From assembly GCA_049322795.1 (NCBI GenBank), contig JBMOQH010000008.1:186001-250000 (forward strand): a DNA stretch of 64,000 nt. Direction: 5' to 3'. Below, piece after piece: positions 1 to 8,251 of this stretch. The position numbers and the translations under genes are program-made. Positions within the stretch are counted from its first letter, which is position 1, and the number at the start of each line of letters is the position of its first letter. This DNA comes from Immundisolibacter sp049322795 (GTDB lineage: Bacteria > Pseudomonadota > Gammaproteobacteria > Immundisolibacterales > Immundisolibacteraceae). The notes beneath the pieces are model-generated. The model worked only from the letters and a program-made list of their open reading frames with translations, was not told where the DNA came from and made no database searches.

Positions 1-574
1 CCTGCTTTTCCTCGGGCTTGAGGTCCATGTAGCTGACGATGAGGTCCGCCAGCGCCGAGCCGGTGGGCGTGGAGCGGATGGCCTGCACCAGCTCGGCCGG
101 CGTCTGCGGCAGCAGTTCAAGGGCGCTCAGCGCCTGCTCGCGCAGGGTCAGCGTGCGCGCCTCGAGTTCGACGCCGCCTTCGTCCGCCACCGGCAGCCGC
201 TCGACCCGCGCCAGCAGGTAGGGGTGGCCAGGAATGAAGTCGAGCACCCGGAAGCGCTCCTCGCCCTGACAGACCAGGTGGTGCGCGCCGTCCTGGGCGG
301 AGATGAAGCGCAGCACGCTGGCGACGGTGCCGACGCGGTACAGCTCATCCGGGCCGGGGTCGTCGACGCTCGCGTCCTTCTGTAGCAAGAGACCGATCGG
401 ACGATCGCTGCGCACGGCTTCCTGCGCCGCCTCCACGGAACCCTTGCGGCCGACGGTGAGCGGCATCACCACGCCCGGAAACAGCACCAGATTGCGCACC
501 GGCAGGATCAGCAGCACGTCGTCGCCGACTGTGCTGGCGGCCGGTACCGGGACTTCGGGGGCGGGGGTGTTCAT
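1..574 (-). CDS. lon: ATP-dependent protease Lon, N-terminal part (runs off window)
   Basis: This is the first 191 residues of a protein that continues past the left edge. It matches the LON substrate-binding domain: an LPVRNLVLFPG stretch near residue 24, then GRKGS, RFISAQDG and a region ending in DLIVSYMDLKPEEK, all typical of Lon. Lon is the cytosolic AAA+ serine protease that removes misfolded and regulatory proteins; its ATPase and Ser-Lys domains lie outside the window. The ATG overlaps the stop of the upstream hsp20 gene by 4 bp (ATGA), which implies translational coupling. The partial state comes only from the window edge. Confidence 0.9.
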   Translation of the reverse strand, partial: MNTPAPEVPVPAASTVGDDVLLILPVRNLVLFPGVVMPLTVGRKGSVEAAQEAVRSDRPIGLLLQKDASVDDPGPDELYRVGTVASVLRFISAQDGAHHLVCQGEERFRVLDFIPGHPYLLARVERLPVADEGGVELEARTLTLREQALSALELLPQTPAELVQAIRSTPTGSALADLIVSYMDLKPEEKQ

Positions 575-996
575 GCTTGTTCTCCGGTCAGGGAATCGAC
601 CCGGTGCAGCACCAGCGTCAGGCAGCCGTGGGCGAGTTCGAGGTGGCCGATCTGGTACACGCCGGCCGGCAGCAGCAGGCGGCGTTCGAAGCGCCCGCGC
701 GGGATTTCGAGGCGCTGCACCTGATGGCCGCGCAGCGCCTGCGGCAGGCGCCGTTCGCCGGCGATGACCAGCGCTCCGCCATCGATGCCGACCTCGAGCC
801 GCTCGCTGGTGACGCCGGGCAGGGCGGCCATGATCACCAGCTCGTTGCCGGCGACGTACAGATCGACCGGCGGCTGCCAGGCGCGCGCGCCGCGCCGGCC
901 GGGTGGGTCGAAGAACTGCCGTTGCAGGCGCTCGGCCTGGTCGAGCAGGGAGCAGGCCTCGGCCCACATCCAGCGTTCGAGGTCACGCGTTGGCAT
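571..996 (-). CDS. Hsp20/alpha-crystallin family small heat-shock protein
   Basis: A 141-residue small heat-shock protein that should act as a holdase chaperone in the cytosol. The alpha-crystallin domain spans about residues 40-130: a PPVDLYV strand, the ALPGV turn, the GALVIAGER hairpin and the closing GCLTLVLHR strand. The C-terminal IxI motif that many Hsp20 proteins use for oligomer assembly is not obvious. Its start overlaps the end of the upstream phosphohydrolase gene by 14 bp, and its stop overlaps the lon start by 4 bp. A holdase translated directly ahead of Lon fits a protein quality-control operon. Confidence 0.85.
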   Translation of the reverse strand: MPTRDLERWMWAEACSLLDQAERLQRQFFDPPGRRGARAWQPPVDLYVAGNELVIMAALPGVTSERLEVGIDGGALVIAGERRLPQALRGHQVQRLEIPRGRFERRLLLPAGVYQIGHLELAHGCLTLVLHRVDSLTGEQA

Positions 997-1810
997 GGCG
1001 ATCCTCCATGCGGTTGTCGGGTGCGGGTCGGCGGGCGCTGGCGAGGCTTGCGACCAGCGCCGGCGGCAGGTCGAGCTCCACCGCCACCGGCAGGTGGTCC
1101 GACATCGGGTGCTCGAGCACGCCGGAGCGGTGCACCCGGAGCGCGGGTGACACCAGCACGTGGTCGAGGTTACGCCGGGGCCGCCACGACGGGTAGCTGT
1201 GGCCTTCCACATCGGCCACGCGCAGGCCGGCATGTATCAGCCCGGAATGTCGTTGCAGCGGCCACGCCGGGCAGTTCATGTCGCCGAGCAGGACGAGGTC
1301 CTTGCAGTGCATGGCGAGCCGCGCCAGATAGCGCAGCTGCCGGTCGCGCGAGCGCTTGCCGAGCGACAGGTGCACCGCCAGCACGTGCAGTGGACGTTCG
1401 GTGCTGCCGAAGCTCATCAGCAGCGCGCCGCGGCCGGGCAGAAAACCCGGCAGGCGGCACTCGCGGATGCCGGTCGGTGGCAGGCGGCTCAGGATGGCGA
1501 TGCCGTGGCGCGCCAGCGCGCCGTAGTTGCGGTTGACCTGCAGATGCCAGTTCGGAAAGCCGGCCCGGTCGGCCAGATACTGCGCCTGGTTCAGGAAGGC
1601 GCCGCGGTAGGAGCCGGCGTCGATTTCCTGCAGCGCCACGATGTCGTAGTCGCGCAGCACGCCGGCGATCTGGTCGAGGTTCTCCTGACGCCCGCCGTAG
1701 GGCAGCAGGTGGCGCCAGCCGCGCGTCAGGTACTGGCGGTAACGGCCGGTGTCGATGCCGACCTGGATGTTGTAGGTCAGGACCCGCAGGCGGTTTTCGG
1801 CGTGGTGCAT
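983..1810 (-). CDS. Endonuclease/exonuclease/phosphatase (EEP) family protein
   Basis: A 275-residue EEP-fold metal-dependent phosphohydrolase. Visible family motifs are TYNIQ near residue 12, LQEID with catalytic Glu62, GDMNCP in the middle and SDHLPV with the catalytic His near the end. The substrate cannot be told; the fold covers nucleases, phosphodiesterases and lipid phosphatases. No signal peptide is seen. ATG at 1810 was chosen because homology to the fold begins right after it, although the frame stays open upstream. It is the first gene of a leftward operon with hsp20 and lon and lies about 45 nt downstream of a sigma32-like promoter. Confidence 0.75.
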   Translation of the reverse strand: MHHAENRLRVLTYNIQVGIDTGRYRQYLTRGWRHLLPYGGRQENLDQIAGVLRDYDIVALQEIDAGSYRGAFLNQAQYLADRAGFPNWHLQVNRNYGALARHGIAILSRLPPTGIRECRLPGFLPGRGALLMSFGSTERPLHVLAVHLSLGKRSRDRQLRYLARLAMHCKDLVLLGDMNCPAWPLQRHSGLIHAGLRVADVEGHSYPSWRPRRNLDHVLVSPALRVHRSGVLEHPMSDHLPVAVELDLPPALVASLASARRPAPDNRMEDRHANA

Positions 1811-1854
1811 CGGTATGTTGGTGTGGGCCGGGAACGGTGGCGCCGTGGTTATGG

Positions 1855-1882
1855 AAATGGGGACGGTCGGCCAAAAGACAAG
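1855..1882 (-). promoter_or_regulatory. Candidate sigma32 (heat-shock) promoter for the EEP-hsp20-lon operon
   Basis: On the minus strand CTTGTCT (1882-1876) is followed after 13 nt by CCCCATTT (1862-1855). The E. coli sigma32 consensus is CTTGAAA, about 13 nt, CCCCATnT. The -10 matches fully and the -35 differs at two positions. It lies 45 nt ahead of an operon carrying two classic sigma32-type genes, hsp20 and lon. This is a sequence match only, not a mapped start site. Confidence 0.5.
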
Positions 1883-2059
1883 CGCCCGAGCTTGGACCGC
1901 CGGGCGGGTCGTGCGTCGTGCGGGCGGCGCTTTGCTACCGATGCTCCCGGGCCGAAACGACCGGCGTCGCCCCGCGGCAGGCGCCTGCCTGCACGGCGAT
2001 CGGCATGCCCTGATCGAACCTACAATCGACGCCCTTGCCGCGCCGGGATCACGTTTGCC

Positions 2060-2944
2060 ATGGATGAGTCCGCTGCCTGCCCTTGGCTGAGCATTGAAGT
2101 CGCCCTCACGGCGGATCGTCACGAGGCCGTGTGCGCCTTGCTGGAGGCGGCCGGGGCGCTCGCCGTGTCGAGCGCTGACGCCGCAGACCGCCCGGTGCTG
2201 GAGCCCTCGCCCGGCAGCACGCCGCTGTGGCCCACGCTGGTGGTGAGTGCCTTGTTCGAGGGCGCTTACGACCCCGCTCCGCTGCGCGCATTGCTGGCGG
2301 CAGCGGGCGTCGAGGTGCTGCGTTGCGCTCCGGTGGCGGATCAGGACTGGGCACGCGTCGGGCAGGACGTGCAGCCGCGCCACTTCGGCGGCGCGCTGTG
2401 GGTGTGCCCAAGCGACGCGCCGCCGCCAGCGCCCGGTGCGGTGGTGGTGCGGCTCGATGCGGGCCTCGGTTTCGGCACCGGCGCGCACCCGACCACCGCG
2501 CTGTGTCTGCGCTGGCTGGCCGCTCATCCGCCGCAGGGCGCGGAGCTCATCGATTGGGGGTGCGGTTCGGGCATTCTCGCCGTGGCGGCGGCGCGGCTCG
2601 GCGCGCGGCGAGTATGGGCGCTCGACATCGACCCGCAGGCACTCACGGCCACGCAGGACAACGCGCGGCGAAATGGCGTTGCGGACCGCATCGAGGTGCT
2701 GGCAGCGGATGCGCTGCCCGAGTCGGCGTGCGCCGACGTGCTCGTCGCCAACATCCTGGCGCCGGTGCTGGTTGCGCTGGCGCCACGGCTGCTTGCCGCG
2801 CTGCGCCCGGGAGGCGCTTTGCTACTATCCGGGCTGCTCCAAAGCCAAGTGGCCGATGTGGTGCGCGCGTTCGAGCCGGCGGTGCGGTTCGAGCCCCCGT
2901 CCGCCGACCAGGGCTGGGCCTGTCTGGCAGGGATAAGACAATGA
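2060..2944 (+). CDS. prmA: Ribosomal protein L11 methyltransferase
   Basis: A 294-residue SAM-dependent methyltransferase that trimethylates ribosomal protein L11. The PrmA-specific LDAGLGFGTGAHPTT stretch is at about residues 132-146. The SAM-binding DWGCGSGIL motif follows at 165-173, then the WALDIDP acidic loop and the VANILA catalytic-loop motif. Length is normal for the family. ATG 2060 is the first methionine before the L11-recognition domain. The 3' end overlaps the next gene by 4 bp (ATGA). It opens the conserved prmA-DUF3426-(dusB)-fis-purH block of gammaproteobacteria, here without dusB. Confidence 0.93.
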   Translation: MDESAACPWLSIEVALTADRHEAVCALLEAAGALAVSSADAADRPVLEPSPGSTPLWPTLVVSALFEGAYDPAPLRALLAAAGVEVLRCAPVADQDWARVGQDVQPRHFGGALWVCPSDAPPPAPGAVVVRLDAGLGFGTGAHPTTALCLRWLAAHPPQGAELIDWGCGSGILAVAAARLGARRVWALDIDPQALTATQDNARRNGVADRIEVLAADALPESACADVLVANILAPVLVALAPRLLAALRPGGALLLSGLLQSQVADVVRAFEPAVRFEPPSADQGWACLAGIRQ

Positions 2945-3621
2945 CGATGCAGTCGGAGCTGCTGCGTTGCCCGGCGTGTGGCACGGTGTTTCGCGGCCCG
3001 GGCAGCCTGCCGGCGCACGGGCGTGTGCGCTGCGGCGTGTGCGACGAGGTGTTCCTGGCCCAGCCGGCGCCCGCCCCAGCCGTCGCCGGTCGTGGCGGCG
3101 CGGCCCCCCGGCCGGCGCACGCTTCCTGGGAGCCGCCCCCGACGCCGGGCGCCGGGGCAAGTCTGTTGCGTGGCGGGCTGGTCTTGCTGCTGCTGCTGGC
3201 CCTGCTCGCTCAGGGCGCCTGGCTGGCGCGCCAGCGGCTGGCCGAGGTGCCCCGGCTGCGACCCGTGCTGGCGAGCGCCTGTGAGCGGCTTGGCTGCACC
3301 CTGCCGGTGTTTCGCGACCTGACCGCGATTCAGGTCGTCGATGCCCGTGTCACTTCCCATCCCGACTATGCCGGCGCGCTGCTGGCGGTCGTGACGCTCG
3401 ACAACACGGCGCCGCTGGCCCAGCCCTGGCCGCGCCTGGCGGTGGCCTTGACCGGCACGGACGATGCGGCGGTGGCCGAGCGTCTGTTCGAAGCGGCCAG
3501 CTACCTGCCCGCCGAGCGCCAGGGGGAACGCGAGTTCGCGGCCGGCGCCTCGGTCCAGCTACGCCTGCCGCTGGCCGATCCGGGCCTCGAGGCCGCCGGC
3601 TTTCGCTTCACGCTGCACTGA
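2941..3621 (+). CDS. Zinc-ribbon, single-pass membrane protein with DUF3426 domain
   Basis: A 226-residue protein of unknown function. The N-terminus carries a zinc ribbon with Cys10, Cys13, Cys31 and Cys34 (CPAC...CGVC). A Pro/Ala-rich linker follows, then one strongly hydrophobic segment at about residues 78-98, and a C-terminal domain of the DUF3426 type ending in GFRFTLH. Proteins of this layout commonly follow prmA. The gene is translationally coupled to prmA by an ATGA overlap. The likely topology is an inside zinc ribbon and an outside DUF3426 domain, inferred from charge only. Confidence 0.8.
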   Translation: MTMQSELLRCPACGTVFRGPGSLPAHGRVRCGVCDEVFLAQPAPAPAVAGRGGAAPRPAHASWEPPPTPGAGASLLRGGLVLLLLLALLAQGAWLARQRLAEVPRLRPVLASACERLGCTLPVFRDLTAIQVVDARVTSHPDYAGALLAVVTLDNTAPLAQPWPRLAVALTGTDDAAVAERLFEAASYLPAERQGEREFAAGASVQLRLPLADPGLEAAGFRFTLH

Positions 3622-3888
3622 ACGCGAAGAAGCGATTCGTCCCCCCGGGTGGCGCTGGTGCATTCTGCGAATCCCGTCCTGGACGCGTCCCGCGATGCAG
3701 CGGGCCGCAGAATCCCCGGGACGGCCTTTTGCGGCTGTTCCCTGACACGGGGTCGTGGGCTACCATGTCGCCCCGGTCGCTCTCGCCGACCGGCAGCCGG
3801 CACTCCCGACGAACCGATGCGACGCCCGTCCGGGTCGCTGCAACGGCCCGTCGTGCCGGCTTGCAACGCGGCGTCCAGGGAGTGATGC
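3622..3888 (+). other. Intergenic region between DUF3426 gene and fis, with nested inverted repeats; dusB absent
   Basis: These 267 bp hold no convincing gene. In many gammaproteobacteria dusB lies here and is cotranscribed with fis; no DusB-like reading frame is present. Inverted copies ATTCTGCG (3662-3669) and CGCAGAAT (3706-3713) enclose a smaller hairpin CCCGC/GCGGG (3689-3704). No T-run follows, so this is not a clear terminator. A TACCAT hexamer near 3772 followed by a GC-rich stretch could be a fis promoter -10, but this is weak. Confidence 0.4.
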
Positions 3889-4185
3889 ATGAAGCCGGTT
3901 GAAGTCGCTGCGGCCGACGGTCCTGACAGTTCATGGTCCCGGAACGCGCGCGAGCAAGAGCAGCCGCTGGCGCAGTGCGTGGCGAGCACCGTGCGCCGCT
4001 ACCTGGATGACCTTGGCGACAGCGCCGAGAACAACAATCTGTATCAGCTGCTGCTGGAGCAGATCGAGAAACCGCTGCTGGCGGTGGTGATGGAAAAAGC
4101 TCGCGGCAACCGCTGCCGCGCCGCCGAGCTGCTCGGCATCAACCGCAACACGCTGCGCAAGAAACTTCAGCAATACGGCCTTTGA
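3889..4185 (+). CDS. fis: Fis family nucleoid-associated DNA-binding regulator
   Basis: A 98-residue Fis protein. The N-terminal half has the LAQCVASTVRRYLDDL dimerisation helix. The C-terminus has the canonical helix-turn-helix AAELLGINRNTLRKKL followed by the terminal QYGL. Fis bends DNA and modulates growth-phase dependent transcription, including rRNA promoters. An AGGGAG ribosome-binding site precedes ATG 3889. It is followed at 64 bp by purH, matching the usual gammaproteobacterial order apart from the missing dusB. Confidence 0.92.
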   Translation: MKPVEVAAADGPDSSWSRNAREQEQPLAQCVASTVRRYLDDLGDSAENNNLYQLLLEQIEKPLLAVVMEKARGNRCRAAELLGINRNTLRKKLQQYGL

Positions 4186-4249
4186 AGGGCCGCCCCGGGC
4201 CGGTTCCGGGATCCGCAATCCGTACTCCGCACTTCTCACAGGTTCTGTC

Positions 4250-5809
4250 GTGACTCATTCGGTACGCCGCGCCCTGCTCAGCGTGTCGGACAAGACCGGC
4301 GTGGTGGATTTCGCCCGTCGTCTGGCCGCGCTGGGTGTCGAACTCGTCTCCACCGGCGGCACCTGCCGCGCCCTGCGCGAGGCCGGGCTCGCCGTGCAGG
4401 AGGTGGCCGAGGTGACCGGTTTCCCGGAGATCATGGACGGCCGGGTCAAGACCCTGCATCCGCGCATCCACGGCGGCCTGCTCGGCCGGCGCGGGCAGGA
4501 CGACGCGGTGATGGCGGCCCACGGCATCGCGCCGATCGATCTTCTGGTGCTGAACCTGTACCCGTTCGAGGCCACCGTGGCGCGGCCGGATTGCACGCTG
4601 GATGAAGCCATCGAGCAGATCGACATTGGCGGCCCGGCCATGCTGCGTGCGGCGGCCAAGAACTTTCGCCACGTGGCGGTGCTGACGGAGCCCGCCCAGT
4701 ACGAGGCCGTGATCGGCCAGATCGAGGCCAGCGGCGGGGTCGGCGATGCCGAGCGCTTCGCGCTCTCGGTGGCGGCCTTCAACCACGTAGCCAACTACGA
4801 CGCCGCGATCAGCGATTACCTGTCCTCGATCGGCCCGGACGGCGCGCGCGCCGAGTTCCCCGGCCAGGCCAACGGCCGCTTCGTGAAGGTGATGGACCTG
4901 CGCTACGGCGAGAATCCGCACCAGCAGGCCGCCTTCTACCGCGACCTGTACCCGGCGCCGGGCACGCTGGCGACCTTCCGGCAGCTGCAGGGCAAGGAGC
5001 TGTCCTACAACAACCTGGCCGACGCCGACGCCGCCTGGGAGGCGGTGCGCGGCTTCACCGCGCCGGCCTGCGTCATCGTCAAGCACGCCAACCCCTGCGG
5101 CGTGGCGCTGGGCGCGGACCCGGCGGACGCCTACGGCAAAGCCTATGCCTGCGACTCCACCTCGGCCTTCGGCGGCATCATCGCCTTCAACCGGCCGCTC
5201 GACGCCGCCGCGGCGCAGGCCATCGTCGGCCGGCAGTTCGCCGAGGTGATCATCGCGCCGGCCGTGGACGCCGCGGCGCTGGCGGTGACGGCCGGCAAGC
5301 CGAACATCCGCGTGCTGGAGATTCCGCCGGGCGACGGGCGCAACACGCACGACGTCAAACGCATCGGTTCCGGCCTGCTGATCCAGACCGCCGACACGCA
5401 CGTGCTGCGGCAGGGGGATCTGAAGGTCGTGACGCGCCGCGCGCCGACGCCGGCCGAGCTCGACGACCTGCTGTTCGCCTGGGAAGTGGCCAAGTATGTG
5501 AAGTCGAACGCCATCGTCTACGCCGCCGGCCAGCGCACGCTCGGCGTCGGCGCCGGGCAGATGTCGCGCGTCGACTCGGCGCGCATCGCCGCGCTCAAGG
5601 CGGCCGAGGCGGGCTTCGGGCTGACCGGCGCCGCGATGGCCTCGGACGCGTTCTTCCCCTTCCGAGACGGCCTCGACGCCGCCGCTGAGCGCGGCATCGC
5701 CGCCGTCATCCAGCCCGGCGGGTCGATGCGCGACGGCGAGGTGATCGCCGCCGCCGACCAGCACGGCATGGCCATGGTGTTCACCGGCGTGCGCCACTTC
5801 CGGCACTGA
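4250..5809 (+). CDS. purH: Bifunctional AICAR formyltransferase / IMP cyclohydrolase
   Basis: A 519-residue bifunctional enzyme for the last two steps of de novo IMP synthesis. The N-terminal MGS-like IMP cyclohydrolase domain contains ALLSVSDKTGVVDFA and STGGTCRAL. The C-terminal AICARFT domain includes the conserved KHANPCG motif, DSTSAFGGI, and SNAIVYA near residue 420. GTG at 4250 is the start; no in-frame ATG gives a complete N-terminus. Length matches the family. A cation antiporter gene starts only 6 nt after the stop. Confidence 0.96.
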   Translation: MTHSVRRALLSVSDKTGVVDFARRLAALGVELVSTGGTCRALREAGLAVQEVAEVTGFPEIMDGRVKTLHPRIHGGLLGRRGQDDAVMAAHGIAPIDLLVLNLYPFEATVARPDCTLDEAIEQIDIGGPAMLRAAAKNFRHVAVLTEPAQYEAVIGQIEASGGVGDAERFALSVAAFNHVANYDAAISDYLSSIGPDGARAEFPGQANGRFVKVMDLRYGENPHQQAAFYRDLYPAPGTLATFRQLQGKELSYNNLADADAAWEAVRGFTAPACVIVKHANPCGVALGADPADAYGKAYACDSTSAFGGIIAFNRPLDAAAAQAIVGRQFAEVIIAPAVDAAALAVTAGKPNIRVLEIPPGDGRNTHDVKRIGSGLLIQTADTHVLRQGDLKVVTRRAPTPAELDDLLFAWEVAKYVKSNAIVYAAGQRTLGVGAGQMSRVDSARIAALKAAEAGFGLTGAAMASDAFFPFRDGLDAAAERGIAAVIQPGGSMRDGEVIAAADQHGMAMVFTGVRHFRH

Positions 5810-5815
5810 GGCGGC

Positions 5816-6889
5816 GTGCAGACCGTATTGCTGCTGATCGTCGGCCTGATTCTGCTGGTCGGTGGCGCCGAGCTGCTGATCCGCGGCGCGGTGCGGCTGG
5901 CCATGGCTACCGGTCTGTCGCCGCTGGTGGTCGGCTTGACCGTGGTGGCTTTCGGCACCAGTGCGCCCGAGCTGGCGATCAGTATCGATGCCGCCCTGAG
6001 CGGCACGCCGGCCATCGCCGTCGGCAACGTGGTCGGCAGCAACATCGCCAATGTGCTGCTGATTCTCGGCCTCAGCGCGCTGGTGGCACCGCTGCTGGTG
6101 GCGCGCCAGCTGATCCGGCTCGACGTGCCGCTGATGCTGGCCGTCTCGGTGCTGGTCATGCTGATGGCGCTGGACGGGCGCATCGGCCGCCTCGAAGGCG
6201 TCTCGCTCGTTCTGGGGGCGGTGGCCTACACGGCTCTGGTACTGCGCCTGGCGCGGCGGGAACCGGCGGCCGCGTCGGCCGACGCCGAGGAGCTGCCGGG
6301 GGCGTCGGCGCCTGCCGTGTGGTGGCGTGATCTGGCCCTGGTGTTGGTCGGCCTGCTGCTGCTGGTCGTGGGCGCCCGCGCGCTGGTGGCCGCGGCCGTG
6401 GCGATTGCCCTCGGGTTCGGGGTCAGTGAACTGGTGGTGGGGCTGACGGTGGTGGCGGTCGGTACCTCGCTGCCGGAAATCGCCGCCTCGGCCGTGGCCG
6501 CGTTGCGGGGCCAGACCGAGATGGCGGTCGGCAACGTGGTCGGCAGCAATATCTTCAACCTGCTGGCCGTGCTCGGTGCCAGTTCGGCGGTCGCCGCCGG
6601 TGGCCTGCCGGTCAGCGCGGCCGCACGTACCTTCGACCTGCCGGTGATGACGGCGGTGGCCTTCGCCTGCCTGCCGATCTTCTTCACCGGACACCGCATC
6701 GCGCGCTGGGAAGGCGGCCTGTTCCTGGCCTACTACGTCGCCTACACCGCCTATCTCCTGCTGGACGGCACCGGGCACGACGCCGCGCCGCTGCTCGGCC
6801 GGGTGATGATGGGTTTCGTGTTGCCGCTGACGGCCATCACGCTGGCGGTGGTCACGGTGCGCGCCTGGCGTGCCCGTCATGCCGGCTGA
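5816..6889 (+). CDS. Calcium/sodium antiporter, CaCA family (YrbG-like)
   Basis: A 357-residue integral membrane exchanger with about ten hydrophobic helices. It has the two inverted alpha-repeats of the Ca/cation antiporter superfamily: GTSAPELAIS with GNVVGSNIANVLLILG in the first half, and GTSLPEIAAS with GNVVGSNIFNLLAVLG in the second. These acidic and small residues form the ion-binding site. The likely role is Na+- or H+-coupled Ca2+ efflux; the exact ions are not predictable. It starts with GTG 6 nt after purH and ends 25 nt before purD, so it is embedded in the purine operon. Confidence 0.9.
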   Translation: MQTVLLLIVGLILLVGGAELLIRGAVRLAMATGLSPLVVGLTVVAFGTSAPELAISIDAALSGTPAIAVGNVVGSNIANVLLILGLSALVAPLLVARQLIRLDVPLMLAVSVLVMLMALDGRIGRLEGVSLVLGAVAYTALVLRLARREPAAASADAEELPGASAPAVWWRDLALVLVGLLLLVVGARALVAAAVAIALGFGVSELVVGLTVVAVGTSLPEIAASAVAALRGQTEMAVGNVVGSNIFNLLAVLGASSAVAAGGLPVSAAARTFDLPVMTAVAFACLPIFFTGHRIARWEGGLFLAYYVAYTAYLLLDGTGHDAAPLLGRVMMGFVLPLTAITLAVVTVRAWRARHAG

Positions 6890-6914
6890 CCGCTTTTGAG
6901 ACGAGGATGAGCCC

Positions 6915-8207
6915 GTGAAAATTCTGGTGATCGGCTCCGGCGGACGCGAGCACGCGCTCGCTTGGAAGCTGGCGCAGTCGCCGCGCGTGCGGCAGGTGTT
7001 CGTGGCGCCCGGCAACGCCGGGACGGCCGGCGAGCCCGGAGTCAGCAACGTCGCCATCGCCGCCGAGGACGTGGCCGGCCTGTTGGCGTTTGCGCAGCGC
7101 GAGGCCATCGATCTGACCGTGGTCGGGCCCGAGGGGCCGCTGGTGGCGGGCGTGGTGGATGCCTTCGCCGCCGCCGGCCGGCGCTGTTTCGGGCCGCGCC
7201 AGGCGGCCGCGCAGCTCGAGGGCAGCAAGGCATTCGCCAAGGATTTCCTGCGTCGGCACCGCATTCCGACGGCGGGCTACGAAACTTTCGATGACCTCGC
7301 GGCGGCGCTGGAGCACGTGGAGCGCCGTCCGCTGCCGATGGTGATCAAGGCCGATGGCCTGGCGGCGGGCAAGGGCGTGGTGATCTGCGAGCGCCGCGAG
7401 CAGGCGCGGGGCGCCCTGCAGGCCATGCTCGGCGAAGGCGCCTTCGGCAGCGCCGGCGCGCGGGTGGTGGTGGAGGATTTCCTCGACGGCGAGGAGGCGA
7501 GCTTCATCGTCATGGTCGACGGCGCGCACATCCTGCCGTTCGCCACCTCGCAGGACCACAAGGCGCGCGACGACGGTGACCGTGGCCCGAACACCGGCGG
7601 CATGGGCGCCTACTCGCCGGCGCCGGTGGTGACGCCGGACGTGCACGCGCGCGTGATGCGCGAGGTGATCGAGCCGACGGTGGCGGCGCTCGCCGCCGAG
7701 GGCACGCCCTACACCGGTTTTCTGTATGCCGGGCTCATGATCGACGTCAACGGCGCGCCGCGCGTGCTCGAGTTCAATTGCCGCCTGGGCGATCCGGAAA
7801 CCCAGCCGCTGCTGATGCGCCTGCGCTCGGACTTGACGGAGCTGATCGATGCCGCGCTGGACGGCCGGCTCGACGGGGTGACTGCCAGCTGGGACGCCCG
7901 CCCGGCGCTGGGCGTGGTGCTGGCGGCGGCGGGGTATCCGGGTGACGTCGTCAAGGGCACGCCGATCCCGGCCCTGCCGGTCAATGAACCCGCCGACGGC
8001 AAGGTGTTCCACGCCGGCACGGCCGTGCAGGACGGCCGGGTGGTGACCGCCGGCGGGCGGGTGCTGTGCGCCACGGCGCTGGGTGACACGGTGGCGCAGG
8101 CGCAGCAGGCGGCCTATGCGCTGGTGCAGGCGGTGGCCTGGCCGGGGGCCTGCTACCGGCGCGACATCGGCCACCGGGCGGTGGCACGGGAGCGGGCGGC
8201 GGATTGA
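6915..8207 (+). CDS. purD: Phosphoribosylamine-glycine ligase
   Basis: A 430-residue GAR synthetase that joins glycine to phosphoribosylamine with ATP, step 2 of purine synthesis. The N-terminal motif KILVIGSGGREHALAWKL, the ATP-grasp region (PMVIKADGLAAGKGVV) and the signature RGPNTGGMGAY-like stretch near residue 225 are all present. Metal ligands lie in EFNCRLGDPETQPLL. GTG 6915 begins the conserved N-terminus exactly. It follows the antiporter gene closely and precedes hemF. Confidence 0.95.
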   Translation: MKILVIGSGGREHALAWKLAQSPRVRQVFVAPGNAGTAGEPGVSNVAIAAEDVAGLLAFAQREAIDLTVVGPEGPLVAGVVDAFAAAGRRCFGPRQAAAQLEGSKAFAKDFLRRHRIPTAGYETFDDLAAALEHVERRPLPMVIKADGLAAGKGVVICERREQARGALQAMLGEGAFGSAGARVVVEDFLDGEEASFIVMVDGAHILPFATSQDHKARDDGDRGPNTGGMGAYSPAPVVTPDVHARVMREVIEPTVAALAAEGTPYTGFLYAGLMIDVNGAPRVLEFNCRLGDPETQPLLMRLRSDLTELIDAALDGRLDGVTASWDARPALGVVLAAAGYPGDVVKGTPIPALPVNEPADGKVFHAGTAVQDGRVVTAGGRVLCATALGDTVAQAQQAAYALVQAVAWPGACYRRDIGHRAVARERAAD

Positions 8208-8251
8208 CGGCGTGCCGGCAGGGGCCGACACGCGTTCGACAGGATGATGCG

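Noticed and set aside
4186..4249. ZTP or purine riboswitch upstream of purH
   Set aside because: Only 64 bp between fis and purH, with no recognisable aptamer core.
4139..7264. A 1041-residue minus-strand open frame across purH, the antiporter and purD
   Set aside because: It is the antisense shadow of three well-recognised genes in GC-rich DNA. Its translation is Arg/His/Gln-rich with no known motif.
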